Shown here: piece by piece, positions 5,511-13,094 of the stretch
Numbering within the stretch: the stretch's first letter is position 1
Layout of the letters: the number at the start of each line of letters is the position of its first letter
Source of the DNA: PALSA-1196 sp036833805
GTDB taxonomy: Bacteria > Pseudomonadota > Gammaproteobacteria > Steroidobacterales > Steroidobacteraceae
Reading direction: 5' to 3'
DNA: 15,293 nucleotides
Assembly (NCBI GenBank): GCA_036833805.1
Contig: DAITPA010000044.1
Span: 1 to 15,293, forward strand
Program-made: the position numbers and the translations under genes
The notes under the pieces: model-generated
What the model was told of the DNA's origin: nothing
Database searches by the model: none
Seen by the model: only the letters and a program-made list of their open reading frames with translations

Positions 5511-8210
5511 ATGCCATCGAGCGACGCCGATCTCCTCGAAGACAATCCTGCGGTAACGATCCGCAGTGCGCCGTGGCCGCTTTTGGCGCGGCTACCGGCC
5601 GTGCTCGCTGCAGCACAGGGTGAGCCCGCCGCATTTCGCGATCTCCTGCGCCACGCCCACGATGACTTACAGGCGCGCTTCCTCGCCGAGGAGCCTGTTG
5701 AAACGCTGGTGCATGCGCGCGCGGCGCTCATCGATACGGTACTACGCGAGGTGTGGCGCACGCAGCTCGGCTCGGACGGGCGCTCGTGGGCGCTCGTGGC
5801 GGTCGGCGGATACGGCCGCGCGGAGCTGCACCCCTGTTCGGACGTTGACCTCCTCGTGCTGGTTCCGGCGCCAGTTGACACTCCGGGGCGCGCCGGCGTC
5901 GAAAAGCTGGTCGCGTTTTTGTGGGACATCGGCCTTGAGGTCGGCCATAGCGTGCGCACTGTGGAGGAATGCGCCCAGGAAAGCGCAGCTGACGTCAGCG
6001 TGATGACGACGTTGCTCGAGGCACGGCTTATCGCCGGCGACCTGCAGCTTCTCGAGGCGATGCGCACGGCGCTCGCGCCGGAGCGCATCTGGCCTGTCAA
6101 AGAGTTCTTTGAAGCTAAGCTGCGTGAACAGAGCGAGCGTCACTTAAAGGCCAATGACACCGCCTACAATCTTGAGCCGAATGTCAAGACCGGCCCGGGC
6201 GGACTGCGCGATATCCAGACGATTGCCTGGGTCGCCAAGCGCCACTTTGGGGCCGATACCCTCGATGAGCTTGCGACGCAGCACTTCCTTTCCCCCGCGG
6301 AGTTGCGGCGTCTCAAACAAGCGCAGGCCTTTCTTTGGAAGGTGCGCTTCGGTCTGCACGTGCTCACTGGCCGGCGCGAGGATCGGCTGCTATTTGATCA
6401 TCAGATTAAGCTCGCACGCACCTTCGGCTACGAGGATGCCTCCTACACTCTGGCGGTCGAGCAATTCATGCAGCGCTATTACCGCACAGTGATGGACGTA
6501 AGCCTCTTGAACGAGCTTCTGCTGCAGCTCTTTCGTGAGGCCATCCTCACCGAGAATGAGCCGCCGCGACCGTTGAATGCGCACTTCCAGGTTCGCAGCG
6601 GCTCTTTGGAGACGACCAGCGACGACGTGTTCGCGCGCACCCCGTCGGCGCTTCTCGAGCTTTTTGCAATACTGCAGCAGAACCCGCAGATCAAAGGCGT
6701 GCGCGCCTCGACCATGCGCGCGGTCGCGCGCAATCTGTGGCTCATCGACGAGGAGTTCCGCCAGAACCCGCGCCACCATCGCCTGTTCCTCGACATGCTG
6801 CGTGCGAGCGTCGGCGTCACGCATGAGCTGCGCCGCATGAATACCTATGGGGTGCTCGGCCGCTACATTCCGGCGTTTGGCCGTATCGTCGGCCGCATGC
6901 AATACGACCTGTTTCACGCTTACACAGTTGATGCCCACACGCTCTTTGTCGTCAGCAATCTGCGCCGTCTGTCGCTGTCGCGCTACGACCAGGAGCTGCC
7001 CGAGCTGTCGCGCATCATGCAGCAGCTGCCGAAGTCCGAGATCGTGTACTTGGCTGCGCTGTTTCACGACATCGCCAAAGGCCGCGGCGGCGATCATTCC
7101 GAGTTGGGCGCGGTTGATGCCGCGGCGTTCTGTCTCGAGCAGGGACTGTCGCGCTACGAGGCACGCCTCGTCGCCTGGCTGGTCGCCAATCACCTGACAC
7201 TGTCAATCACTGCGCAGAAGCAGGATATCGGCGATCCCGAGGTGATCACGGCGTTTGCGCGCCAAGTCGGCGATGAGACCCATCTCGACTATCTTTACGT
7301 ACTCACCTGCGCCGACGTGCGCGGCACGAATCCCAGGCTGTGGAATTCCTGGAAAGCCTCGCTGTTTCATGAATTCTACGAGCGCGTTAAGCGCGCCCTC
7401 AGGCGCGGCCTTGAAAGTCCCATCGATCAGGAGGAGCTGGTGCGCGAAAACCAGGACACCGCGCGCCGCCTCCTGCTTGAGCACGATGTCACGTCGGATG
7501 AGATCACGCGCACCTGGGCGCGCTTCTCTGCGCCTTATTTCCTGCGCCATACGGCCGAAGAGGTTGCCTGGCATACGCGCCTCCTCGCCGAGCGCGACTC
7601 GGCAAGCGACGAGCCGCTGGTGGCGCTTGAACCGCGCAGTGTTCGCGGTACGACGGGCGTCCTCATCTTCGCGCCGCTGCGCGGCCACGGCTTTGCGCGC
7701 ACCACCGCTGTGCTCGATCAGCTCGGTCTCACTGTGGTTGACGCGCGCATCACCCCGACCGGCGATGGCTTCAGCCTCGATCTGTATCACGTGCTCGAGG
7801 ACGACGGCGCGCCGATCACTGATGCCGAGCGGCAAAGCGAGATCGAACGCGCCCTGTGGCGTTCAATCCAGCAGCCTGACGATTTGCCATTTGCCGTGTC
7901 GCGACGCACGCCACGCCAGACGCGCATGTTCAACACTCGTACGCACATTACGGTGAGCGTCGATGAGCGCAATCAACGTTCCGTGCTGGAGCTGACCGCA
8001 GGCGACCGGCCGGGTCTGTTGTGCGATGTCGGCATGGTACTGATGCAAGAACACATCAAGCTGCACGCCGCCAAGATCATGACCGTCGGCGAACGCGCCG
8101 AGGACGTCTTCTACCTGACCGACGCCGAGAGCCGCCCGCTCGACGAAATTGCGGCTGCGCGCTTGAAGGATCGCCTTACCGAGGCTCTCGATCGGCGCCG
8201 GGCGGCATGA
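5511..8210 (+). CDS. glnD: Bifunctional PII uridylyltransferase/uridylyl-removing enzyme
   Basis: GlnD is the main nitrogen sensor of many proteobacteria: at low glutamine it uridylylates PII proteins (GlnB/GlnK), and at high glutamine it removes the UMP, thereby setting glutamine synthetase activity and NtrBC signalling. The 899-residue length matches the family. Domains in order: nucleotidyltransferase (about 70-180) with GGYGRAELHPCSDVDLLVL and the metal-binding Asp111/Asp113; the conserved NLEPNVKTGPGGLRDIQ block (220-236); a helical region; an HD phosphohydrolase domain with His519-Asp520 (LFHDIAKGRGGDHSELG); and two C-terminal glutamine-sensing ACT domains, about 713-788 and 823-895. 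Both catalytic sites look intact. The ATG at 5511 is preferred to a TTG at 5508 on ribosome-binding-site spacing. The stop overlaps the dapC start by four bases. Confidence 0.97.
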   Translation: MPSSDADLLEDNPAVTIRSAPWPLLARLPAVLAAAQGEPAAFRDLLRHAHDDLQARFLAEEPVETLVHARAALIDTVLREVWRTQLGSDGRSWALVAVGGYGRAELHPCSDVDLLVLVPAPVDTPGRAGVEKLVAFLWDIGLEVGHSVRTVEECAQESAADVSVMTTLLEARLIAGDLQLLEAMRTALAPERIWPVKEFFEAKLREQSERHLKANDTAYNLEPNVKTGPGGLRDIQTIAWVAKRHFGADTLDELATQHFLSPAELRRLKQAQAFLWKVRFGLHVLTGRREDRLLFDHQIKLARTFGYEDASYTLAVEQFMQRYYRTVMDVSLLNELLLQLFREAILTENEPPRPLNAHFQVRSGSLETTSDDVFARTPSALLELFAILQQNPQIKGVRASTMRAVARNLWLIDEEFRQNPRHHRLFLDMLRASVGVTHELRRMNTYGVLGRYIPAFGRIVGRMQYDLFHAYTVDAHTLFVVSNLRRLSLSRYDQELPELSRIMQQLPKSEIVYLAALFHDIAKGRGGDHSELGAVDAAAFCLEQGLSRYEARLVAWLVANHLTLSITAQKQDIGDPEVITAFARQVGDETHLDYLYVLTCADVRGTNPRLWNSWKASLFHEFYERVKRALRRGLESPIDQEELVRENQDTARRLLLEHDVTSDEITRTWARFSAPYFLRHTAEEVAWHTRLLAERDSASDEPLVALEPRSVRGTTGVLIFAPLRGHGFARTTAVLDQLGLTVVDARITPTGDGFSLDLYHVLEDDGAPITDAERQSEIERALWRSIQQPDDLPFAVSRRTPRQTRMFNTRTHITVSVDERNQRSVLELTAGDRPGLLCDVGMVLMQEHIKLHAAKIMTVGERAEDVFYLTDAESRPLDEIAAARLKDRLTEALDRRRAA

Positions 8211-9406
8211 ATCCGCATCTTGCGCGCCTGCATGCTTACCCGTTTGAGCGCCTCGCGCAACTGAAGGCCGGAGTGCGGCCGCCGGCGGACCTGTCGCCTA
8301 TCGCCATGTCGATCGGCGAGCCGCAGCACCCGCCGGCGACCGTCGTTCTGCAAGCTCTGGAGCGCGCTTTTGACCGCCTCGGCCGCTACCCCGCGACCGC
8401 CGGCACGATCGAGCTGCGCGCGGCCGCTGCCAACTGGCTGGAACGACGCTTTTCATTGGGCGCAGGGAGCGTCGATCCGCACACAATGGTGCTGCCGGTC
8501 AACGGCACGCGCGAAGGTCTATTCGCATTGGTGCAGGCGGCGGTCGACGCGAGCAGCGAGCCGCTGGTGCTCATGCCAAATCCCTTCTATCAAATATACG
8601 AAGGTGCCGCGATTTTGGCCGGCGCCGAGCCCCACTATCTGGATGCCACAGCCGCAAGCGGCTACACCCCGGATCTTGATGCCGTCCCCGATGCCGTGTG
8701 GCGCCGCTGCCAGGTGCTGTTTCTGTGCAATCCGGGTAATCCCACCGGTGCGGTATTGAGCGCAAGCTATCTGCGACGGGCGCTCGAGCTTGCCGAGCGG
8801 CACGACTTCGTCATTGCGGCGGACGAGTGCTATGCGGAGATCTACAGTGACGAAACCCAAGCACCGCCGAGCCTGTTGCAGGCGTGTCTTGGCAGCGGCC
8901 GCAGCCGCTTTGAGCGCTGCGTCGTGTTCCATAGCCTCTCCAAGCGCTCAAGTGTTCCCGGACTGCGCTCCGGTTTCGTCGCGGGCGATCCAGAAATCAT
9001 CGGCCCCCTCCTTCTCTATCGAACCTACCACGGTAGTGCGATGCCACTGCCGACGCAGCTTGCGAGCATCGCCGCTTGGAACGATGATGCGCACGTCGCA
9101 GCCAACCGCCGCCTGTACCAGCAGAAATTTGCGCGCGTCCTGCCCATTCTGTCGCCCGTCATGGACGTGATGCGCCCTGCCGGCGCGTTTTTCTTGTGGC
9201 CAGACGTCGGCGGCGACGACGAAAATTTTACGCGCGAGCTGTTCGCGACTCAGAACGTCACCGTGCTGCCGGGCAGTTACTTGGGACGCGCAGGTTCCGG
9301 CGGCAATCCCGGCGCCGGCCGCGTGCGCATTTCGCTCGTGCCGGACGTTGCTGCCTGTGTCGTAGCAGCCGAACGCATTCGCGAGTTCATCACTTCTCAT
9401 GAATGA
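8207..9406 (+). CDS. dapC: Succinyldiaminopimelate aminotransferase (PLP, fold type I)
   Basis: The product is a 399-residue class I/II aminotransferase. Seen: CNPGNPTG (174-181), ADECYAEIY with the PLP-nitrogen Asp206, SLSKRSSVPGLRSGF (243-257) with the likely PLP-binding Lys246, and RVRISLV near the C-terminus with the substrate-carboxylate arginine. The SLSKRS-PGLRSGF variant and the place between glnD and dapD fit DapC, which transfers the amino group from glutamate to N-succinyl-2-amino-6-oxopimelate. This is the step directly after DapD in the succinylase route to meso-diaminopimelate and lysine. The start ATG at 8207 overlaps the glnD stop (ATGA); an open frame runs on upstream to 8021 but lies wholly inside glnD. 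The gene end overlaps dapD by eight bases. Aminotransferase is certain; the substrate is inferred from motif and context. Confidence 0.88.
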   Translation: MNPHLARLHAYPFERLAQLKAGVRPPADLSPIAMSIGEPQHPPATVVLQALERAFDRLGRYPATAGTIELRAAAANWLERRFSLGAGSVDPHTMVLPVNGTREGLFALVQAAVDASSEPLVLMPNPFYQIYEGAAILAGAEPHYLDATAASGYTPDLDAVPDAVWRRCQVLFLCNPGNPTGAVLSASYLRRALELAERHDFVIAADECYAEIYSDETQAPPSLLQACLGSGRSRFERCVVFHSLSKRSSVPGLRSGFVAGDPEIIGPLLLYRTYHGSAMPLPTQLASIAAWNDDAHVAANRRLYQQKFARVLPILSPVMDVMRPAGAFFLWPDVGGDDENFTRELFATQNVTVLPGSYLGRAGSGGNPGAGRVRISLVPDVAACVVAAERIREFITSHE

Positions 9407-10232
9407 CACACAGAATTTGCAGGCCATCATTGAAGCCGCGTTTGAAGAGCGCGCGGTACTCACTCCGCAGCACCACCCGCGCGAGCTCGTTGTCGCGCTC
9501 GATACTTGCCTTGAACTCTTGGATTGCGGGCGCGCGCGCGTCGCAGAGAAGAAGCACGGTCAGTGGGTCGTGAACGAGTGGCTGAAGAAGGCGCTGCTTC
9601 TGTTCTTCCGCATCCACGACAGCACCGTCACAGAAGGCGGCTACACGCGTTTCTTCGACAAGGTGCCCCTGAAATATGCGGACATGTCGGCCGCGGAGCT
9701 GCGCGCAAGCGGCGTGCGCATCGTGCCGCACGCGATCGTGAGGAAGGGCGCCTATATCGCACCCGATGTCGTGCTGATGCCGAGCTACGTCAATATTGGG
9801 GCCTACATAGACTTCGCGAGCATGATTGACACCTGGGCCACCATTGGGTCATGTGCACAGATCGGGCGCAACGTACATGTGTCAGGCGGCGCCGGGATTG
9901 GCGGTGTGCTTGAGCCGCTGCAGGCGGCACCGACGATCATCGAGGATCACTGCTTCATCGGCGCCCGCTCGGAGATCGTTGAAGGTGTCATCGTCGAGGA
10001 AGGCAGTGTGATTTCGATGGGTGTGTTCATCGGCCAGAGCACACGCATCTACGACCGGGCGAGCGGTGAGATACTGCAGGGGCGCGTGCCGGCAGGTTCG
10101 GTCGTTGTCCCCGGCACGCTGCCTTCGCCGGACGGTCGCTACGCACTCGCCTGCGCGGTCATCGTCAAACGTGTCGATGCCCAGACGCGCGCGAAAACTT
10201 CCATTAACGAGCTGTTGCGCGGCGCGCATTAG
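9399..10232 (+). CDS. dapD: 2,3,4,5-tetrahydropyridine-2,6-dicarboxylate N-succinyltransferase
   Basis: DapD transfers succinyl from succinyl-CoA to tetrahydrodipicolinate, committing it to the succinylase branch of diaminopimelate/lysine synthesis; the active enzyme is a trimer with left-handed beta-helix subunits. The 277-residue length is close to E. coli (274). The N-terminal helical domain holds TEGGYTRFFDKVPLKY (78-93). The hexapeptide-repeat helix runs from about 106 to 235, with MIDTWATIG (142-150) carrying the conserved Asp144 and IGARSEIVEG (187-196) the conserved Glu192, which are the catalytic pair in studied homologues. The ATG at 9399 overlaps the dapC end by eight bases, which implies translational coupling. 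It is the last gene of the map-glnD-dapC-dapD unit; no strong terminator follows. Confidence 0.97.
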   Translation: MNDTQNLQAIIEAAFEERAVLTPQHHPRELVVALDTCLELLDCGRARVAEKKHGQWVVNEWLKKALLLFFRIHDSTVTEGGYTRFFDKVPLKYADMSAAELRASGVRIVPHAIVRKGAYIAPDVVLMPSYVNIGAYIDFASMIDTWATIGSCAQIGRNVHVSGGAGIGGVLEPLQAAPTIIEDHCFIGARSEIVEGVIVEEGSVISMGVFIGQSTRIYDRASGEILQGRVPAGSVVVPGTLPSPDGRYALACAVIVKRVDAQTRAKTSINELLRGAH

Positions 10233-10333
10233 CCGCTCTATAACACGCCCGTCTGCAGTAGGTGGGCAAAACCAGCGCCCTGCTCCGCGCCAGCCGCTGC
10301 AGTCGCATGCGCTGTGATGGATACGCTCGATCT

Positions 10334-10367
10334 GTAGCGTGTGTACAGCCTTGATCATTAACGCTAC
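10334..10367. repeat. Inverted repeat, 7-bp arms
   Basis: GTAGCGT at 10334-10340 and its exact reverse complement ACGCTAC at 10361-10367, with 20 bases between. The space is too long for a tight hairpin but would suit a protein site or a longer RNA stem. Function unknown. Confidence 0.4.
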
Positions 10368-10471
10368 GTGTACCGGCGCACTTACAGCGCCCGCCGCCGC
10401 AGCGCGGACGTCGATCTTGGCGTGCGGCTCCTGCTTCGAACCGCGCAACGCAAGACTTCCGCTTTATAAGT

Positions 10472-10495
10472 CGCTATAGTCTAATGTATATAGCG
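10472..10495 (-). terminator. Weak candidate terminator hairpin after the pst operon
   Basis: CGCTATA at 10472-10478 is exactly inverted as TATAGCG at 10489-10495, with a 10-base loop, starting about 12 bases beyond the pstB stop codon on the minus strand. The stem is AU-rich and the following bases (ACTTATAAAG on the minus strand) are not a proper U-tract, so it would be a poor intrinsic terminator. It could equally be an unrelated palindrome. Confidence 0.3.
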
Positions 10496-10507
10496 CGCCA
10501 ACGGGGA

Positions 10508-11434
10508 CTAGCCGAAACGACCCGAAATGTAATCCTCGGTAAGCTTCTGGCGCGGATTCGTGAAGACGCGATTGGTCTCACCGACTTCAATCAACTCCCC
10601 CAAATGAAAGTATGCGGTGCGCTTCGACACGCGTGCCGCCTGCTGCATGGAGTGGGTGACGATGACGATGGTGTAGCTCTCGCGCAGCTCATCGATCAGA
10701 TCCTCGATCCGCGCCGTGGCAATTGGGTCAAGCGCCGAGCAGGGTTCGTCCATCAATATCACCTCCGGCTGCACCGCAATTGTGCGTGCGATGCACAGGC
10801 GCTGCTGTTGACCGCCAGATAGGCTCGTACCAGGCCGGGTGAGCCGGTCCTTCACTTCGTCCCACAGTCCCGCGCGCCGCAGGCTCGTGCAAACCATGTC
10901 ATCGAGATCTGCGCTACCGCGCGCGAGCCCGTGAATGCGCGGCCCATAGGCGACATTCTCAAAAATCGACTTCGGGAAGGGATTGGGCTTCTGAAACACC
11001 ATGCCCACCCGCGCCCGCAGCTGCACCACGTCTTGATGCTTGGCGTGAATGTCCTCCCCCTCGAGAAGGATTGAGCCTGTGACGCGCGCGCCCGCAATGG
11101 TGTCGTTCATGCGATTAAGACAGCGCAGAAAAGTGGATTTACCGCAGCCCGACGGCCCGATCATCGCGATCACCTGTTTGCGAGCAAGATCAATGCTGAC
11201 ATTCTTCAGCGCTTGATTCTCCCCATAGAAGACACTGACATCGCGGCAGGAGAACACCGCATCCTCGATACTGATCGGCGCTTCAGCGCCGACCGCGCGC
11301 CGCAGCTCCGGAGCCGCGAGCGCCGGCATGCGCGAACTCGGCTTCAGGTTGAGCCCAGCTTCTTCGGCGCGGCGCTTGCTCTCGTTGCCGAGCCTTGCTG
11401 CCTCGATCGGCGTGTCATCTCCCGGGGTGTTCAT
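10508..11434 (-). CDS. pstB: Phosphate ABC transporter ATPase, second copy, with N-terminal extension
   Basis: PstB is the ATP-hydrolysing subunit of the PstSCAB phosphate importer. From the ATG at 11434 the protein has 308 residues, about 50 more than E. coli PstB (257). Residues 1-55 are a charged, alanine-rich extension with no recognisable domain. The ATPase core is complete: Walker A GPSGCGKST (93-101), Q-loop Gln148 in VFQKPNPFPKS, signature SLSGGQQQ (204-211), Walker B VILMDE (225-230), D-loop SALDP, and switch His261. It ends TEDYISGRFG, the usual PstB C-terminus. A TTG at 11440, overlapping the stop of the upstream pstB, would add two residues; the ATG is preferred. It is clearly diverged from the neighbouring pstB: CLNRMNDTIAGARVTG here against VFNRMYALYPGQRATG there, so the pair is not a recent duplication. 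It is the last gene of the operon, where phoU often lies. Confidence 0.93.
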   Translation of the reverse strand: MNTPGDDTPIEAARLGNESKRRAEEAGLNLKPSSRMPALAAPELRRAVGAEAPISIEDAVFSCRDVSVFYGENQALKNVSIDLARKQVIAMIGPSGCGKSTFLRCLNRMNDTIAGARVTGSILLEGEDIHAKHQDVVQLRARVGMVFQKPNPFPKSIFENVAYGPRIHGLARGSADLDDMVCTSLRRAGLWDEVKDRLTRPGTSLSGGQQQRLCIARTIAVQPEVILMDEPCSALDPIATARIEDLIDELRESYTIVIVTHSMQQAARVSKRTAYFHLGELIEVGETNRVFTNPRQKLTEDYISGRFG

Positions 11435-11436
11435 GG

Positions 11437-12246
11437 TCAACCGAAGCGCCCGGTGACGTAATCGTCAGTGCGGCGATTCTTGGGCGCCGTGAAGATCTGT
11501 CCCGTCGGGCCAATCTCCACGAGCTCCCCCAAGTACATGAAACCGGTCACATTGGAAACCCGCGCGGCCTGTTGCAAATTGTGCGTGACGATGATGATGC
11601 AGTATTTCTCGCGCAGACTCTGCAGCAGCTCCTCGATGCGCAGCGTGGAGATCGGATCGAGTGCCGCTGTCGGCTCATCGAACAGCATCACTTCGGGCTG
11701 CACCGCGATGGTTCGGGCAATGCACAGTCGTTGCTGCTGGCCGCCGGAGAGGCTGCGCGCATCTTCGCCCAGTTTGTCCTTCACTTCGTCCCACATCGCA
11801 GCATCACGCAGCGCCGACTCCACGCGTTCGCCCGCCCGTGCTTTTGATATGCGCTGCGCCAGACGCAGGCCAAAGGCGACATTGTCAAAGATCGTCATCG
11901 GAAAAGGAGTCGGCTTTTGGAACACCATGCCGACCCTGAAGCGCAGACTTGCGACGTCGACGGTCGGTGCGAAGATGCTCTGTCCGTCGAGCCGCACGTC
12001 GCCCGTCGCGCGCTGTCCGGGATACAAGGCATACATGCGGTTAAACACCCGCAGCAGGGTCGACTTGCCGCAGCCGGAGGGTCCGATGAGCGCCGTGATG
12101 CTGCGGTCGGCGAACTTCAGGTTGATGTCGATGAGCGCACGAGTCTGGCCGTAATAGAAGTTCAGCTGCCGAGCCTCAAACTTCGGCGGCAGGAACTGAG
12201 TTGCGCCGTGTTCAATCTGCGCCGCAGCGAGATCGGGTACGTTCAT
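11437..12246 (-). CDS. pstB: Phosphate ABC transporter ATPase, first copy (E. coli-like form)
   Basis: This 269-residue PstB is closer to the E. coli protein in both length and detail, for example the YPGQRATG stretch and the FQKPTPFPMTIFDNVAFG block. All ATPase motifs are present: Walker A GPSGCGKST (55-63), Gln110, signature SLSGGQQQ (165-172), Walker B VMLFDE (186-191), and switch His222 in VTHNLQQAA. The residues after Walker B read PTAALDP, where PstB usually has PCSALDP or PTSALDP; this is a mild departure that should not affect catalysis. The first 22 residues are a short extension. Its ATG overlaps the pstA stop (ATGA), and the second pstB begins two bases after its own stop. Both ATPases could drive the same PstC-PstA membrane pair, or alternate with conditions. 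Confidence 0.95.
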   Translation of the reverse strand: MNVPDLAAAQIEHGATQFLPPKFEARQLNFYYGQTRALIDINLKFADRSITALIGPSGCGKSTLLRVFNRMYALYPGQRATGDVRLDGQSIFAPTVDVASLRFRVGMVFQKPTPFPMTIFDNVAFGLRLAQRISKARAGERVESALRDAAMWDEVKDKLGEDARSLSGGQQQRLCIARTIAVQPEVMLFDEPTAALDPISTLRIEELLQSLREKYCIIIVTHNLQQAARVSNVTGFMYLGELVEIGPTGQIFTAPKNRRTDDYVTGRFG

Positions 12247-13094
12247 CGGCCCGCCTTGCCGCCCGGCAGCGCCGATATAACCAGTCGCGCGATCACGCTC
12301 AACGTGAGAATCGCAAGCGTAATCAGGAGCGCGCCGGACCAGGCGAGCTGCTGCCAGTTTTTGTACGGGCTCAATGCGAACTGGAAGATGACGACCGGAA
12401 GGTTCGCCATCGGCGCGTTCAGATCCTTGCTCCAGAACTGATTGTTAAGCGCCGTGAAGAGTAGCGGTGCCGTCTCTCCGCTTACCCGTGCGACCGCAAG
12501 CAAAAGTCCGGTGACAATGCCGCTGCGCGCGGCCGGATAGGCGATGTTGGTGATCGTACGCCATGGGTATGCGCCGAGCGCCGTCGAGGCATCCTTCATG
12601 CCCTGCGGCACCAGCCGCAGCATATCTTCCGTCGTGCGCACCGTCACCGGCACGGCAATGATGGCGAGTGCCACCGCGCCCGCGATGGCAGAGAAATGGC
12701 CCATGCGCACCACGAGCACTTCATAGACAAACAGCCCCACAATGATAGACGGCGCCGACAGGAGCACATCGTTCACAAAGCGGATCACGCTGCTCAAGCG
12801 TGAATCGCGTCCGTATTCGGCAAGGTAGGTGCCAGCCAGGATACCGATGGGCGCACCGATGAATATGCCAACGACAGTCATGACGACGCTGCCGTAGATA
12901 GCGTTCAAGAGGCCGCCCTGCGCGCCGGGCGGCGGCGTCATCTGCGTGAACAAGGCAATCGACATGCCGCTCAGGCCGCGAGCAAGAAGCGTCCAGAGAA
13001 TGGCCCCGAGACAGGCAAGTCCCACAAGCGTCGCGGTGGCCGATAGGCACAGCGCCGCCGCATTGCCGAGCTTGCGCAACCGACGCCGATTCAT
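12243..13094 (-). CDS. pstA: Phosphate ABC transporter permease PstA
   Basis: PstA is one of the two inner-membrane permease subunits of the phosphate importer. The 283-residue protein has about six membrane segments (approximately 12-38, 66-92, 108-130, 134-153, 192-214 and 251-275). The EAA loop that contacts PstB is DASTALGAYPWRTITNIAYP (168-187), followed by AARSGIVTG. The conserved ARVSGETAPLLFTA stretch (202-215) is typical of PstA. It starts at an ATG overlapping the pstC stop by four bases, and its own stop overlaps the first pstB by four bases, so pstC, pstA and pstB are translationally linked. Length is slightly under E. coli PstA (296). Confidence 0.95.
   Translation of the reverse strand: MNRRRLRKLGNAAALCLSATATLVGLACLGAILWTLLARGLSGMSIALFTQMTPPPGAQGGLLNAIYGSVVMTVVGIFIGAPIGILAGTYLAEYGRDSRLSSVIRFVNDVLLSAPSIIVGLFVYEVLVVRMGHFSAIAGAVALAIIAVPVTVRTTEDMLRLVPQGMKDASTALGAYPWRTITNIAYPAARSGIVTGLLLAVARVSGETAPLLFTALNNQFWSKDLNAPMANLPVVIFQFALSPYKNWQQLAWSGALLITLAILTLSVIARLVISALPGGKAGR

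Larger units (their letters stand above)
10233..10507 (+). other. Non-coding gap between convergent dapD and pstB
   Basis: These 275 bases lie between two operons that end toward each other. I see no convincing gene in either direction. The stretch contains two inverted repeats (listed separately), a CTGCAGT heptamer repeated at about 10253 and 10300, and an AT-rich patch at about 10462-10493 that stands out from the GC-rich surroundings. No GC-rich hairpin followed by a T-run is present for either strand, so termination is either factor-dependent or by the weak hairpin next to pstB. Confidence 0.6.

Noticed and set aside
6390..7193. A 267-codon open frame on the minus strand inside glnD.
   Set aside because: It is antisense to the uridylyltransferase/HD region of an intact glnD and shows no recognisable motif or ribosome binding site.
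8021..8206. Aminotransferase frame open upstream to 8021.
   Set aside because: The extra 62 residues are an out-of-frame reading of the glnD ACT domain; the conserved protein begins at 8207.
10303..10320. Palindrome CGCATGCG after dapD as a dapD terminator.
   Set aside because: It has no loop-forming space and no following T-run.
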